64,000 bases of DNA from positions 140,275 through 204,274 of the forward strand of contig JBCBBJ010000005.1 in assembly GCA_038531745.1 (NCBI GenBank), read 5' to 3'. Each line of letters begins with the position of its first letter. Position 1 is the stretch's first letter. This DNA is from CALLPQ01 sp038531745. GTDB taxonomy: Bacteria; Pseudomonadota; Alphaproteobacteria; Caulobacterales; Parvularculaceae. Shown one piece after another: positions 32,974-42,251 of this stretch. Both the position numbers and the translations under genes were made by a program. Below the pieces are notes generated by a model. It saw only the letters and a list, made by a program, of their open reading frames with translations. It was not told where the DNA came from and did not search any database.

Positions 32974-34299
32974 ATGCGTCGGTGGGAGTTTAAGCGTCCG
33001 ATTTTAGGGCGATTGGTGTGGGGGTGGCTCGGCTTTGGTATCCTTGCCTGCGGCGTGGGTGCGTGGCTTTTTTTCGGGCCGTCTGACCGCGCCGAAGTGG
33101 GCAAGATCGCCCTTGATGTTGATGCCGACTTAAATCGCCTTGCCCCGCCCGATCCCTTGCGTCTCTCCCCGCCTGCGGCAACGCCGTCCTCCCGTCAGGC
33201 TGACAATGAGAATAAATCACGCCTCTCCGGCGCGGTGCAGCCCACCTTTGCCAGCGCCGCACCCAATCAAATAGAGGTGCCCCTTGATGCCGAGAGCGGG
33301 GAGGTTGACGCCTCGCCGCCCGTCTCGCCAGCTTTCGATACCGCGGCGGATCAACCACCGGGTGGTTCCCAATCCTCGTCCAGGGCACGGTTCAAATCCA
33401 TCCCCGTGGCAGCGGACGCCGCGTCGGAAGCAGCACCCGGCACCTTGTCGATCACCATTGATGGCCGCGATATTGATGCTCCAGTCGACGCCCCGGTTCG
33501 CGCTTTTGCGCGCCAGCGTTGGACGCGCGAGCGCCTGCGGGTGGCCAGCCCGGCCCTGCTGCAAGCCACAGAGTTCGGGGCCATACCGCGCATCGCGGAA
33601 GATGGCCGCCAACCCATGGACTGGTATGCCCGGCCCTCTGAGCAACGCGGTCCGGCATTCGCGATCATTCTCACCGGTCTCGGTTCTGATGCGGCCGTCA
33701 CCCAGGCGGCCATTGAAACCTTGCCCGGCCCGGTTACGCTTTCTTTTGCGCCCTATGCGCGCGGGTTGGCGGCAATAATGGATCGGGCCCGCGCATTTGG
33801 TCATGAAACCATGCTCGATCTCCCGCTGGAGGGGTATGGCCGTGATGCCGAACGCACGCTTGGCCCGGCGGGCTTGCTTACCTCCCGCACCGCCAGTGAA
33901 AATACAAAGCGTCTCGATTGGATATTGTCTCGCGGCCAAAGCTATATTGGTCTGACCAATTATCAGGGGGCGAAATTTACCGGTGCACCTGGCGCCATGG
34001 CCCCCGTGCTAAATCGGCTGACGGCGCTGGGTCTTGCTTATATTGACGATACCGGTTTGACCGGGGGCGGCGACAAGGACGCCCCAACCATTGTTCGCCT
34101 CACCGGCGCAGACGCCGCCGCCATGGGCGAAAAACTGGCCAGCCTGACCGGCGACAAAGCACCGAATCCAAGGATTGTTATCAAGGTGCCTGCAACCACT
34201 GGCGCCGTTGCCGCGCTCGACAAGTTTTTGGCCGGTCTGACCGAGGCGGACCGGGCGCTTGCCCCGGCCTCGGCGCTTGTTTATGGACCAACGCTGTAA
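32974..34299 (+). CDS. Divergent polysaccharide deacetylase (YibQ/DUF610 family)
   Basis: 441 residues from ATG 32974, preceded by GAGAG. A single N-terminal membrane segment (WGWLGFGILACGVGAWLFF) is followed by 190 residues of low-complexity linker and then the YibQ domain: FAIILTGLG, LSFAPYA, GHETMLDLPLEG, LGLAYIDD and IVIKVPATTGAVAALDKFL. The first Asp of the usual NFD/DD motif is replaced in ILTGLGSD, where family members often read IDDLG. The domain should sit in the periplasm. Enzymatic activity is unproven for the family. Confidence 0.85.
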   Translation: MRRWEFKRPILGRLVWGWLGFGILACGVGAWLFFGPSDRAEVGKIALDVDADLNRLAPPDPLRLSPPAATPSSRQADNENKSRLSGAVQPTFASAAPNQIEVPLDAESGEVDASPPVSPAFDTAADQPPGGSQSSSRARFKSIPVAADAASEAAPGTLSITIDGRDIDAPVDAPVRAFARQRWTRERLRVASPALLQATEFGAIPRIAEDGRQPMDWYARPSEQRGPAFAIILTGLGSDAAVTQAAIETLPGPVTLSFAPYARGLAAIMDRARAFGHETMLDLPLEGYGRDAERTLGPAGLLTSRTASENTKRLDWILSRGQSYIGLTNYQGAKFTGAPGAMAPVLNRLTALGLAYIDDTGLTGGGDKDAPTIVRLTGADAAAMGEKLASLTGDKAPNPRIVIKVPATTGAVAALDKFLAGLTEADRALAPASALVYGPTL

Positions 34300-34362
34300 G
34301 ACCTGTCTTGTTGTCCTTATACATTTGCAGATCGCCCCAGCGATGATTCTTTGCGAGCGACG

Positions 34363-34896
34363 ATGTTTTTGTCTCCAGAGCAATGCGCCCATTATCGCCC
34401 CAATGTGGGGATCATGCTGTTTCAGGGTGATGGGCAGGTATGGCTCGGACGGCGCCTTGGCGGGTTTGATGCGCTTGACCCTGAAACCCACCATGGCGGC
34501 TATCGCTGGCAAATGCCCCAAGGCGGCATCGATACGGGCGAGAGTGTCGACGCTGCCGCCTTTCGCGAATTGAAAGAAGAAACCGGGACCGATCAGGCTG
34601 ACCTATTGATGATCACCCCCGGCTGGCTCGGCTATGACTTTCCCCCTGAGTACAAACGCAAAAAATGGCGCGGTCAGCGGCAAAAATGGGCAATCATGCG
34701 GTTTACCGGTACGGATGGGGACTTTGACCTCGCCGCCGATGGTCATCCCGAGTTTGACCAATGGCAATGGGCTGATCTCCAGACGATTACCGGCCTGATC
34801 GTCCCGTTTAAAAAACCGGTTTACGAGGAGCTTGTGGCCGCCTTTGCCCCGCTTGCCTTAGCGCTGAAAAATGGAGCCTTTCCCCGTGGTAATTGA
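34363..34896 (+). CDS. rppH: RNA pyrophosphohydrolase
   Basis: Nudix hydrolase that removes pyrophosphate from mRNA 5' ends and so triggers decay. The Nudix box is complete: GGIDTGESVDAAAFRELKEETGT. RPNVGIMLF, WQMPQGG and the RGQRQKW block are typical of alphaproteobacterial RppH. ATG 34363 gives 177 residues; a TTG four codons earlier is possible. The last 26 bases overlap the tusA-like gene in another frame, implying coupled translation. Confidence 0.93.
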   Translation: MFLSPEQCAHYRPNVGIMLFQGDGQVWLGRRLGGFDALDPETHHGGYRWQMPQGGIDTGESVDAAAFRELKEETGTDQADLLMITPGWLGYDFPPEYKRKKWRGQRQKWAIMRFTGTDGDFDLAADGHPEFDQWQWADLQTITGLIVPFKKPVYEELVAAFAPLALALKNGAFPRGN

Positions 34897-35191
34897 GGGG
34901 TGCGCCGGCCCGGTCCGGCGGTATGACGCCCGCGGCTTGCGCTGTCCCCAACCGGTGATCCGGATGGAAGCGATTTTGCGCAGTCTGACTGCCGGTGATC
35001 GATTGGAAATCATCACCGACGATCCCATCGCCGTGATCGACATCCCGCATTTTTGTCAGGGCGCTGGCCATACCGCGGTTCGCGATGCGCTGGCCGAAAC
35101 GCGCCTGACAGCCGAAAGCGGTGCCGGCCCGCTCCCGCGTGGGGCGAGCGTCTGCGTTTTTCTGGTCACAGCTGGCGGGAAAAGCCAATAA
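34871..35191 (+). CDS. TusA-family sulfur-carrier protein
   Basis: 106 residues, a little longer than the 80 of E. coli TusA because of an N-terminal extension of about 18 and a longer C-terminal end. The signature CPxP is present: C25-P26-Q27-P28 in ARGLRCPQPV, followed by GDRLEIITDDPIAVIDIPHFCQGAGH. The cysteine carries persulfide sulfur, for tRNA thiolation or other sulfur transfer. The start lies inside the last 26 bases of rppH. Confidence 0.9.
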   Translation: MEPFPVVIEGCAGPVRRYDARGLRCPQPVIRMEAILRSLTAGDRLEIITDDPIAVIDIPHFCQGAGHTAVRDALAETRLTAESGAGPLPRGASVCVFLVTAGGKSQ

Positions 35192-35438
35192 TCACTGTCA
35201 CCCGCTGGGCTGCGGAAGGTACCGAGCCTACCCGCTGACCCTCTGTTCGTGCTAATTTACTATTTGCCATGGTTGAAAAAGTCTTTGCATTCTCTGCATC
35301 GATTGTGAACACTATCGGCCAGCGAGCGGAAATGCTTGCATGTGCAGCTCGCGTCAACGCCATCTTGGCAGGGCTTGCCATAGCCCTGATGGGGCTCTTG
35401 AGGGCTTGGGGAGAAGCCACTTTTTGGGGAGACGAACA

Positions 35439-36740
35439 ATGGGACCAGGGGTTATGAAGAAAAAACTATCTGTTCACGCCACATGTGCCATCGCCTTGGG
35501 CGCTGGTTTTCTGCTGGCCGCTTCGCCCGCCCGCGCTGACTATAGCGAGGGCCTGCAGGCGTATATGGCTGGGCAATATCAAAAATCGATTGATACGTGG
35601 ACGCGCTATGCGTTTGCCGGCGATATCCGGTCCAAAAAAGTTCTGGGCGATATCTATTCAGGAAAAGCATTGGAGGGGACGGGCAATACAGCCTCCCCTC
35701 TGGAAGAAATTCCAGTGGATAATGTTCAGGCGCTCCTCTGGTACACGCTCGCCGCCTATCACAATTTTTCCAGTTTTCAGCAGCCTTCCTCGCTAGAGGT
35801 GAACGACAAAATCATTGCGGAGCAGCGATTGACCGACATCCGGTTCCGCATGAGTTCCCTTGATGTGAAAAAAGCAGAAAAGCTCGTCGCACAAAAGTTT
35901 GAGTCGGGCACGGCATTCGATCTTTATAATCTGGGTCTGATGTATCAGCGCGGCGCCGGCGTGGGAAAAAGCAATGTGCGCGCCCTGCAAATGTTTAAGT
36001 TGTCAAAGGAGCGCGGCGTTGGCGAGGCGAGTGCCGCTTACGAATTCCTCGAAGGTCTGATGACAGCCAAGGAAATAAAAACTGCGCTAGCCGTTGCTGA
36101 GGTTTGGCAGCCGCCTCTGCCAATCGAATTTACCGGCAAAACCAAACAGCAACGCGAATTGGAAATTGCCCGCAAGGAGCTTGAAGAGATCAAACGAGCC
36201 CAAGCCCTGGAGCGGGTTGCCGATATTGATGTGGAATTGATCCAGCGGTCACTTAATGCGCTCGGCTTCCGCGCAGGCTCGGTAGACAACAAACTTGGCC
36301 CAAGTACCCGGTCCGCCATTCGCCGGTATCAATATTCGACGGTGGCGAAAGACCTGAAGATGAGCGAGGCGGAAAAGCAATCCATCGTCACCGGATCGTT
36401 AACTGCGCTTCAAACCGTGGACATCTTTGCGAAGGCCGCCAAGAAGGGCCACCCCATGTCGCAATATGTATACGGTATCATGAACACCCGCGGTATTGGG
36501 GTTGATCGTAACGGTACCGTGGCCGTGGAGTGGCTTGAAAAAGCGGCTGATCAGAACCTTGCCATTGCGCACAATGCGCTGGGTGTAGTGTTCCGCGATG
36601 GGACAACCGGTCTGAACGAAGTGCGGCCGGATCAGGCCCGCTCCGCCTTCCATTTTTCACAGGCGGCAGCGCTTGGTTACAAACCGGCCAACGCGGCCCT
36701 TGAGCGGCTGAGCTTTGAAGCGCCGCGTGATATTCAGTAA
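35439..36740 (+). CDS. SEL1-repeat protein with central peptidoglycan-binding domain
   Basis: I start it at ATG 35439 (MGPGVMKKKL...), since GGGGAG lies seven bases upstream; ATG 35454 is the alternative. About 433 residues with a signal peptide ending near ASPARA. SEL1-like repeats flank a PG_binding_1 domain at roughly 265-310 (LIQRSLNALGF...STRSAIRRYQ); later repeats include MSQYVYGIMNTRGIGV and AIAHNALGVVF. A periplasmic cell-wall-associated scaffold is likely. The beta-helix gene starts 14 bases after its stop, so the two form a pair. Confidence 0.85.
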   Translation: MGPGVMKKKLSVHATCAIALGAGFLLAASPARADYSEGLQAYMAGQYQKSIDTWTRYAFAGDIRSKKVLGDIYSGKALEGTGNTASPLEEIPVDNVQALLWYTLAAYHNFSSFQQPSSLEVNDKIIAEQRLTDIRFRMSSLDVKKAEKLVAQKFESGTAFDLYNLGLMYQRGAGVGKSNVRALQMFKLSKERGVGEASAAYEFLEGLMTAKEIKTALAVAEVWQPPLPIEFTGKTKQQRELEIARKELEEIKRAQALERVADIDVELIQRSLNALGFRAGSVDNKLGPSTRSAIRRYQYSTVAKDLKMSEAEKQSIVTGSLTALQTVDIFAKAAKKGHPMSQYVYGIMNTRGIGVDRNGTVAVEWLEKAADQNLAIAHNALGVVFRDGTTGLNEVRPDQARSAFHFSQAAALGYKPANAALERLSFEAPRDIQ

Positions 36741-36753
36741 GGGGATAGTAGTG

Positions 36754-37842
36754 ATGCGTAAGACTTCCATGAAAACACGCTCTAGCAAAACATTGGCCCT
36801 GGCGGCCTTTGGCACCGCAACCCTGCTGATCGCCGATGTGGCGGCCGCTCAATCGCTCGGTGGTTTCCCAATCCGTGAGCCCGGTGCGCGCGCCGGTGGT
36901 AAAGCGAAAGCCGAAAAGAAAGACGAGAAAAAAGGCCCGCAACAGATCATCGTCGACGCGAATGGTCCGGGTCCATACAAAAGCATTAATGCGGCCATTG
37001 AGGCGGTGGCCGAGGGCGGCGTGGTTTATGTGATGCACGGCGTTTACAATGAAAGCATCACGCTGAAAAAGTCGATCTTCCTGCAAGGCGATCGTGGCCC
37101 CGGCCCCGGCATTCGGATCAATGCCCCAATGAATGAGCCTTGTCTGTCCTTTCAGCCCAAAAGCCCGGTTTCTCACGCGGTCGTGGCCAACGTAAAATTC
37201 TCGGCAAAGATTAATTCAGGCGCTGATGCCTGCGTCAACGTCAAGCGCGGGGTTTTCACCCTGAAAGAAAGTGACGTATTGGGCAGCGGTGTGCGCCCAG
37301 CCATTAAGATTTCCGGTGGAACGGTAACGCTTGAGAAAAACAGGATCGCTGCGGGTTCTGAAGGCGTTTTTGTGGAGCAAAGCCACAGTCTTTCACAAAG
37401 CTTCATTATCGACAATCATATCAACCGCAACAAGATTGGTGTTGATATTGCCTCGGGCAGCTATTCCGATGTGGTGATCGCAGGCAATGAGATTTTTGAC
37501 AATCTCGATAGCGGTGTGAAATCGTCCGGCTATGGCGGCGCCAAATTGATCGGCAATAAGATCCGCAATAACAAAGGCGCCGGGGTTGTCTTGGATAAAT
37601 ATTCTAAGCTTAGCCTGATCCGTGCCAATGATATCATTCAAAATGAAGGCGACGGCGTTGCCATTCCCTTTGGATCAAACTCGATCATTGAAGACAATGA
37701 TATTGTCGGAAACTCCGGTCTGTCGATTTATGTGCGCGACGGGCTGAAGCCGAAAGTGACCAACAACTTTATCGAAAATAATTCTGGTGATCGCAATCGC
37801 CGCAAAAAACGGCGGAAAAGAAACCGCCGCGATTACGATTAA
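36754..37842 (+). CDS. Exported right-handed beta-helix protein with basic C-terminal tail
   Basis: 362 residues from ATG 36754, which has AAGGGG upstream. A signal peptide ends near VAAAQS. A lysine-rich linker follows (AKAEKKDEKKG), then parallel beta-helix repeats (PbH1), with rungs such as GVFVEQ, IIDNHINRNKIGVDI, VVIAGNEIFDN, IGNKIRNNKGAGV and IIEDNDIVGNSG. The entry block GPYKSINAAIEAVAEGGVVYV resembles pectate-lyase and carbohydrate-binding beta-helix proteins. The last 17 residues are almost all Arg, Lys and Asn. No catalytic residue is evident. Function unknown; partner of the SEL1 gene upstream. Confidence 0.82.
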   Translation: MRKTSMKTRSSKTLALAAFGTATLLIADVAAAQSLGGFPIREPGARAGGKAKAEKKDEKKGPQQIIVDANGPGPYKSINAAIEAVAEGGVVYVMHGVYNESITLKKSIFLQGDRGPGPGIRINAPMNEPCLSFQPKSPVSHAVVANVKFSAKINSGADACVNVKRGVFTLKESDVLGSGVRPAIKISGGTVTLEKNRIAAGSEGVFVEQSHSLSQSFIIDNHINRNKIGVDIASGSYSDVVIAGNEIFDNLDSGVKSSGYGGAKLIGNKIRNNKGAGVVLDKYSKLSLIRANDIIQNEGDGVAIPFGSNSIIEDNDIVGNSGLSIYVRDGLKPKVTNNFIENNSGDRNRRKKRRKRNRRDYD

Positions 37843-37865
37843 ATATCGCGCCATGGCGTGATTAC

Positions 37866-37894
37866 CCCCCGGTCGAATAGCCGGGGGTTTTTTT
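37866..37894 (+). terminator. Intrinsic terminator after the beta-helix gene
   Basis: Stem CCCCCGG / CCGGGGG with an eight-base loop, followed at once by seven T residues. It begins 24 bases after the stop codon of the beta-helix gene and ends the two-gene unit. Confidence 0.92.
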
Positions 37895-38268
37895 GTGGCC
37901 CTTCCTGTCACCTGCCGTGCACAGACGATGTAGCTAATGGGGTATTTCGTCTGGTGTGGGCTAAGGGCCCATGGCTAGGCCCGATAGGGGGCCAACCTCG
38001 CGGTCATCGTTAATCCCCTGTTTTCTGTGGGATTAGCTTTGAGGGGGCGCCATCGCTTGATTGACGGTGGTAACGGCCTCCTTTCACGAATGTGAATGGA
38101 CAGGCGCGATCACTGCGGTAAGTATCGACCAATTATTTATGCTATCCTCCCTTGAAGCGTTGGCGCTTCAATTGACATCGGGACGACGCCTTACGTCTTT
38201 GTTTTTACGCATTTTCAGGCGGCGAGCTGCATATACGTCGCCGGGAAACGCCTTAAAGGAGCCAATCC
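37895..38268. other. Intergenic region with hairpins
   Basis: About 370 bases without a supported gene. Besides the listed hairpin at 38152-38171 it has TAATCCC ... GGGATTA, which could pair. The last 30 bases hold the AAAGGAG ribosome binding site of the lipoprotein gene. I see no RNA gene I can name. Confidence 0.5.
38152..38177 (+). promoter_or_regulatory. Perfect hairpin abutting a TTGACA hexamer
   Basis: TTGAAGCG-TTGG-CGCTTCAA is an eight-base perfect stem (38152-38171), and TTGACA follows directly at 38172-38177. No good -10 hexamer stands 17 bases downstream, so the promoter reading is tentative. The lipoprotein gene begins about 90 bases later. Confidence 0.3.
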
Positions 38269-38814
38269 ATGACATTGTCCGTTTTCTCGCCGCGCGCTGC
38301 CTGCCACGCTCTGTTGGGGGTATTCGCCCTGGTCGTTCTTGCCGCCTGTTCCACGGTGACGCCCTATAAGGCTGCCGATGGCGGTCGTTACGGCTTTTCC
38401 GAGCAGCAGATTGAGGGCAATAAATTCCGCATCGTCTTTAGCGGCAATAGCCGCACAGATCTGTCCACGGTGGAGAATTATGTGCTCCTCCGCGCGGCAG
38501 AAATCACGCTGGCCAATGGCGACGACTACTTCATCACCCTCGACGCCAGTACCGATGTTGACCGCAGCTTTCAGTCCAACGGCACCGTCCTTGGCGGCGG
38601 CGGTTTTGGCCGCCCAGGTTTTTTCTATGGTGGCTTCGGTGGTTTTGGCGGGGGCTTTGGCAATACGGCAACAACCACGCGTGAACGCCAAGCCTATACC
38701 GTCGGCACAATCATTGAGACGTACGAAGGCACCAAACCTGCCGGTGTTGGTACGGCGTATGATGCGCGGTCTGTTGTAAGCAATATTGGCCCCGCCGTTG
38801 CGCGGCCCCAATAG
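38269..38814 (+). CDS. CC0125/CC1285-family lipoprotein
   Basis: 181 residues. The signal sequence ends in a lipobox (VVLAAC), so the mature protein is lipid-anchored at the cysteine. The following YGFSEQQIEGNKFRIVFSGNSRTDLSTVENYVLLRAAEITL is the conserved block of this alphaproteobacterial family, and a Gly/Phe-rich loop (near 105-125) comes later. AAAGGAG stands at good spacing before the ATG. Function unknown; the family is named after Caulobacter proteins. Confidence 0.88.
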   Translation: MTLSVFSPRAACHALLGVFALVVLAACSTVTPYKAADGGRYGFSEQQIEGNKFRIVFSGNSRTDLSTVENYVLLRAAEITLANGDDYFITLDASTDVDRSFQSNGTVLGGGGFGRPGFFYGGFGGFGGGFGNTATTTRERQAYTVGTIIETYEGTKPAGVGTAYDARSVVSNIGPAVARPQ

Positions 38815-38977
38815 GGTCACGCGCAACGCGCAAACGTCGTTAAGCAAAGCTTGGTGCCCCCCGGGCGATATCTGGGGCCACCTTCAACGGGTACACAAGG
38901 CGAGGACAAAGATGCCGGGCCGGCGCTGCGCTTGCCCGTAAATGTTGCCTCCACGCCCAACCTGCGCGCGCGCGCTC

Positions 38978-40591
38978 TCACCGCCAGATTTTTTTCCCGC
39001 TGCCCGGCAAGCCAAGCTCTGACCATATGGCATCAACTTTTTCCACAACCGCATCGCTCATGCGAATTTCCTCGCCCCACTCGCGGTTTGTCTCCGGCTC
39101 AATCTTGTCGGTGGCGTCGAGTCCGATTTTTGACCCCAAACCGGACACCGGTGACGCAAAGTCCAGATAGTCGATGGGCGTGTCTTCCAAAACGGTCATA
39201 TCGCGTGCGGGATCCATCTTGGTACTGATTGCCCACATGACCTCTTTCCAATCGCGGGTGTTGATATGATCATCAACAACGATCACCCACTTTGTATACA
39301 TAAACTGGCGCAGATAGGACCACGCGCCTAGCATCACCCGCTTTGCATGGCCAGGATAGGCCTTCTTCATACTGACTACCGCAATCCGGTAGGAGCAGCC
39401 CTCCGGCGGCAGCCAAAAGTCTGTAATCTCCGGAAACTGTTGCTGGAAAAGCGGGATAAACACCTCATTCAAGGCTTCGCCAAGCACGCTTGGCTCATCG
39501 GGCGGGCGGCCCGTAAATGTCGAAAGATAAATCGGTTTTTCCCGCATGGTAATCGCGCTCACCGTAAAGACGGGAAATGGCTCCACCGAATTATAATAGC
39601 CGGTATGATCGCCATAGGGCCCTTCATCCGCATACTCATCAAGGGAAACCGTTCCTTCAAGGACGATTTCCGCTTCCGCAGGTACTTTGATGGGTTGGGT
39701 CAGGCATTGCGTCAGCTCTGCTTTCTTGCCGCGCATCAGGCCAGCAAACTGATATTCCGACAGCGTATCTGGCACCGGGGTGACAGCGGCCAGAATGGTC
39801 CCCGGGTCGGCGCCAAGGACAGCGGCGGCGGGCAAGGGCTCGCGTTTTTCTTTCCCCCAACGGGCATGGTGTTGCGCGCCGCCGCGATGTTTTAGCCAGC
39901 GCATAATCAGTTTGTTACGCCCCAGCTTTTGCATGCGATAGATGCCGAGGTTAAAATCATCCTGTTTGTCCGTAGACGGACCACGCGTCACAATCAAGGG
40001 CCAGGTGATCAGGGGTGCGGGCTCCCCCGGCCAACAGGTTTGGATTGGCAAGGCATCAAGATTGACCTCATCGCCGCGTTGAACAATCGTCTGACAGGGT
40101 GCGTTTTTGCGCGCGGCAGGCTTCATGGCGAGGACGGTTTTTGCCAGTGGCAACATGCCCAGCGCATCTTTTAATCCGCCGGGCGGTTCGGGCTGGCGCA
40201 AAAAGGCCAGCGTCTCCCCCACCTGGCGTAACACCGCCTTATCCCTGTCATGGCCTGGCGTTTTCTGGGCGGATGTTTGCCCATTGGGTTCCGCCTGGGG
40301 GCGCGCGACACCCATGGTCACGCCCAAGGCAACGCGGCGCACGGTGCCGAATAAATTCACCAGCACCGGGATGGGGGAGATGGTGCCATCCTCGCGCACA
40401 GGCTGTTCAAAAATAACCGCCGGCCCGCCCTCAGCCAAAAGCCGCGTTTGGATCTCGGTCATTTCCAAAACGGTGGAAACGGGCGTTGCGACCCGCACAA
40501 GCTCGCCTTGCGCCTCCAGCATGGTCAAAAATTCGCGCAGGGATTTATAAGCCTTGGTGGCGGGAGGAGCTGCATCGTCAAAGGCGGGCAT
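38978..40591 (-). CDS. ubiD: UbiD-family prenylated-flavin decarboxylase
   Basis: Probable 3-octaprenyl-4-hydroxybenzoate decarboxylase of ubiquinone synthesis. I start it at ATG 40591 (MPAFDDAAPP...), with GGAAAG eight bases upstream; a GTG at 40600 is too close to that site. 537 residues with the family blocks LREFLTMLEAQGELVRV, NLGIYRMQ, EYADEGPYGDHTGYYN and KWVIVVDDHINTRDWKEVMWA. It needs prenylated FMN from UbiX, whose gene is not in this window. The phenolic-acid branch of the family is a less likely alternative. Confidence 0.92.
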   Translation of the reverse strand: MPAFDDAAPPATKAYKSLREFLTMLEAQGELVRVATPVSTVLEMTEIQTRLLAEGGPAVIFEQPVREDGTISPIPVLVNLFGTVRRVALGVTMGVARPQAEPNGQTSAQKTPGHDRDKAVLRQVGETLAFLRQPEPPGGLKDALGMLPLAKTVLAMKPAARKNAPCQTIVQRGDEVNLDALPIQTCWPGEPAPLITWPLIVTRGPSTDKQDDFNLGIYRMQKLGRNKLIMRWLKHRGGAQHHARWGKEKREPLPAAAVLGADPGTILAAVTPVPDTLSEYQFAGLMRGKKAELTQCLTQPIKVPAEAEIVLEGTVSLDEYADEGPYGDHTGYYNSVEPFPVFTVSAITMREKPIYLSTFTGRPPDEPSVLGEALNEVFIPLFQQQFPEITDFWLPPEGCSYRIAVVSMKKAYPGHAKRVMLGAWSYLRQFMYTKWVIVVDDHINTRDWKEVMWAISTKMDPARDMTVLEDTPIDYLDFASPVSGLGSKIGLDATDKIEPETNREWGEEIRMSDAVVEKVDAIWSELGLPGSGKKIWR

Positions 40592-40864
40592 GGTTGGCAC
40601 TTTCCAATCTGGGCACGGATGTGGGGTCTTCTACCGCAGAACCAGCAAAACGCCACGCGACCCAGCGGCACGCGAGCGGTTCAATGGTTGCGCTTTTTGA
40701 AAAAGACCTATGCGCAAAAAGTGCGCCTCAATGGTGTCGTTTGGGGTCTTGGTCGATGCCCGCCATGCGTCTCCCCACGCTTTCCTCACAATTTTGACAG
40801 ATGCTTTACCATTGCCGGTACCGGCCCTATCTTAGGCCTAAGGGCGGAGAGCGAAACAGAGGCC

Positions 40865-41137
40865 ATGCTGCCAATATTTCACCAGATTGCTGGGGTTTTT
40901 CTGATTGTCACGGGGCTTGTGGTGTTGCCCCTGCCGATCCCGTTGGGCCTGATCATGATTACGTTAGGTTGCGCGCTGCTGGCGCCCTATGTGCCCTATG
41001 TCCAGCGCCTGATCCGGGGAATGCGGCGCAAATGGCCGCAGATGAATGCGCAATTGCTAAAATACCGCCACCGGTTGCCGCCGATCATGCGCAAGACGAT
41101 CGATAAGACGACGCCAGAAGATATGCCGGCTGAATAA
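40865..41137 (+). CDS. Small membrane protein (PGPGW-like)
   Basis: 90 residues starting at ATG 40865. Two hydrophobic stretches (IAGVFLIVTGLVVLPLPIPLGLIMITLGCALLAP) form a hairpin in the membrane, followed by a basic cytoplasmic tail (RLIRGMRRKWPQ). The proline-rich turn PLPIPLG resembles PGPGW-type putative transmembrane proteins. The frame is open much further upstream but the upstream part has no coding character. Function unknown. It converges with the LpxL-like gene. Confidence 0.65.
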   Translation: MLPIFHQIAGVFLIVTGLVVLPLPIPLGLIMITLGCALLAPYVPYVQRLIRGMRRKWPQMNAQLLKYRHRLPPIMRKTIDKTTPEDMPAE

Positions 41138-41171
41138 GCCAGCGGCACGGTATGGCGTCTTCAACCGCCCT

Positions 41172-42212
41172 TTATGGGTTTACACCTTCGGTAGAGGGCG
41201 AGGGTAGATTTTTGCCCCAGCGCCGGTGCAACCAGAGCCACTGACCGGGGCGCGTTTTAATCTCTTCGCCGAGGGCATCATTAATCTGTGTAGTGACGGT
41301 TCGCACATCATCGGCCATGGCCCCGGTGGGGGTGACCGTCACGGCGTCATGGGCCCGCATGGTAAACCGAACACCCGGATGACGTTCCACCGTGACGGGA
41401 ACCAACGGCAATCCGTGGTTGAGGGCGAGGCGCGCCGCCGCCGGCGCCGTGGGGGCCCGGTACCCCATAAAAGGCACCCGCACCCCGGCGGTGAATTTCT
41501 GGTCCATCAACAGCGCAAGCGAATAGCGGTCCTTCAGCGCATCAATAAAAGCGCGCGCCCCCTCGGGGCCTTTTGGGACCTGGCGATGCCGGACGGTTTT
41601 GGCGCGCTGCTCAACAATCAACCGGTCCACCAGCGGATTGTTTGCCGTCCGGTAAATGATCGCACACGGAATATCCACATAATCGCAAGCAATGGACATG
41701 ACCTCCCAATTGGCAAAATGGCCGGTCACAAAAATCATCTGTTGGCGGTGCGCCAGATGTACCAGAAAATCGTCGCTCACCACCATGTTGATACGCCCCT
41801 CGGCGGCGGGCTCATAGCACAGCAGGCGTTCGGCTTGATCGCTTGTGATCCGGCCCTCACTCCTCAGACGTTCAAGCCGCGCTGTCATTTCAGGCCTATC
41901 CCAGCGGGGGGCAAACCGGTCCAGATGGACAAACTCCGCACTGGTGCGGCCAAGATTTTCCCACACGTCGGCGATGGTTGTGTTCACTTGACCGGTCGAC
42001 CAATGCGGATAAATCAGGCGCAGATTGTCTTCTCCCCGCCGTGATATGCCGCGCAAAAGAGGTCCCAGAAACCGCAAGCCCTTACCCGCAATCCACGAGG
42101 CCGCCGGTAAACCCAATGCCCGGAAAAGCGCAAACAAAGACCGCGCTGCAGCATATTCCAGCCGGTGGATCACACTTGCCGGACGGTTATTTGGGGGGGG
42201 TAAGCGTGCCAT
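41172..42212 (-). CDS. LpxL/HtrB-like lipid A acyltransferase
   Basis: 346 residues. One N-terminal membrane-associated segment, then the acyltransferase motif TGHFANWE (HX4E, as in the Lpx late acyltransferases), LLMDQKF and PFMGYRAPTAPAAARLALNHGLPLVPV. It should add a secondary acyl chain to lipid A at the inner membrane, using acyl-ACP. It is the last gene of the minus-strand set DUF374-waaA-lpxK-lpxL. Which acyl chain it adds cannot be read from sequence. Confidence 0.9.
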   Translation of the reverse strand: MARLPPPNNRPASVIHRLEYAAARSLFALFRALGLPAASWIAGKGLRFLGPLLRGISRRGEDNLRLIYPHWSTGQVNTTIADVWENLGRTSAEFVHLDRFAPRWDRPEMTARLERLRSEGRITSDQAERLLCYEPAAEGRINMVVSDDFLVHLAHRQQMIFVTGHFANWEVMSIACDYVDIPCAIIYRTANNPLVDRLIVEQRAKTVRHRQVPKGPEGARAFIDALKDRYSLALLMDQKFTAGVRVPFMGYRAPTAPAAARLALNHGLPLVPVTVERHPGVRFTMRAHDAVTVTPTGAMADDVRTVTTQINDALGEEIKTRPGQWLWLHRRWGKNLPSPSTEGVNP

Positions 42213-42251
42213 GGGTGCGGTATCGGGGTTAGCGGGCTCGGTTGAGGATGA

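Noticed and set aside
35269..35457. 62-codon frame with one hydrophobic stretch between the tusA-like and SEL1 genes
   Set aside because: It starts without a binding site and runs into the next gene's start; no homology is visible. It might be real but I cannot support it.
41226..42044. 272-codon open frame antisense to the LpxL-like gene
   Set aside because: The minus strand carries clear acyltransferase motifs; the plus-strand frame has no recognisable sequence.
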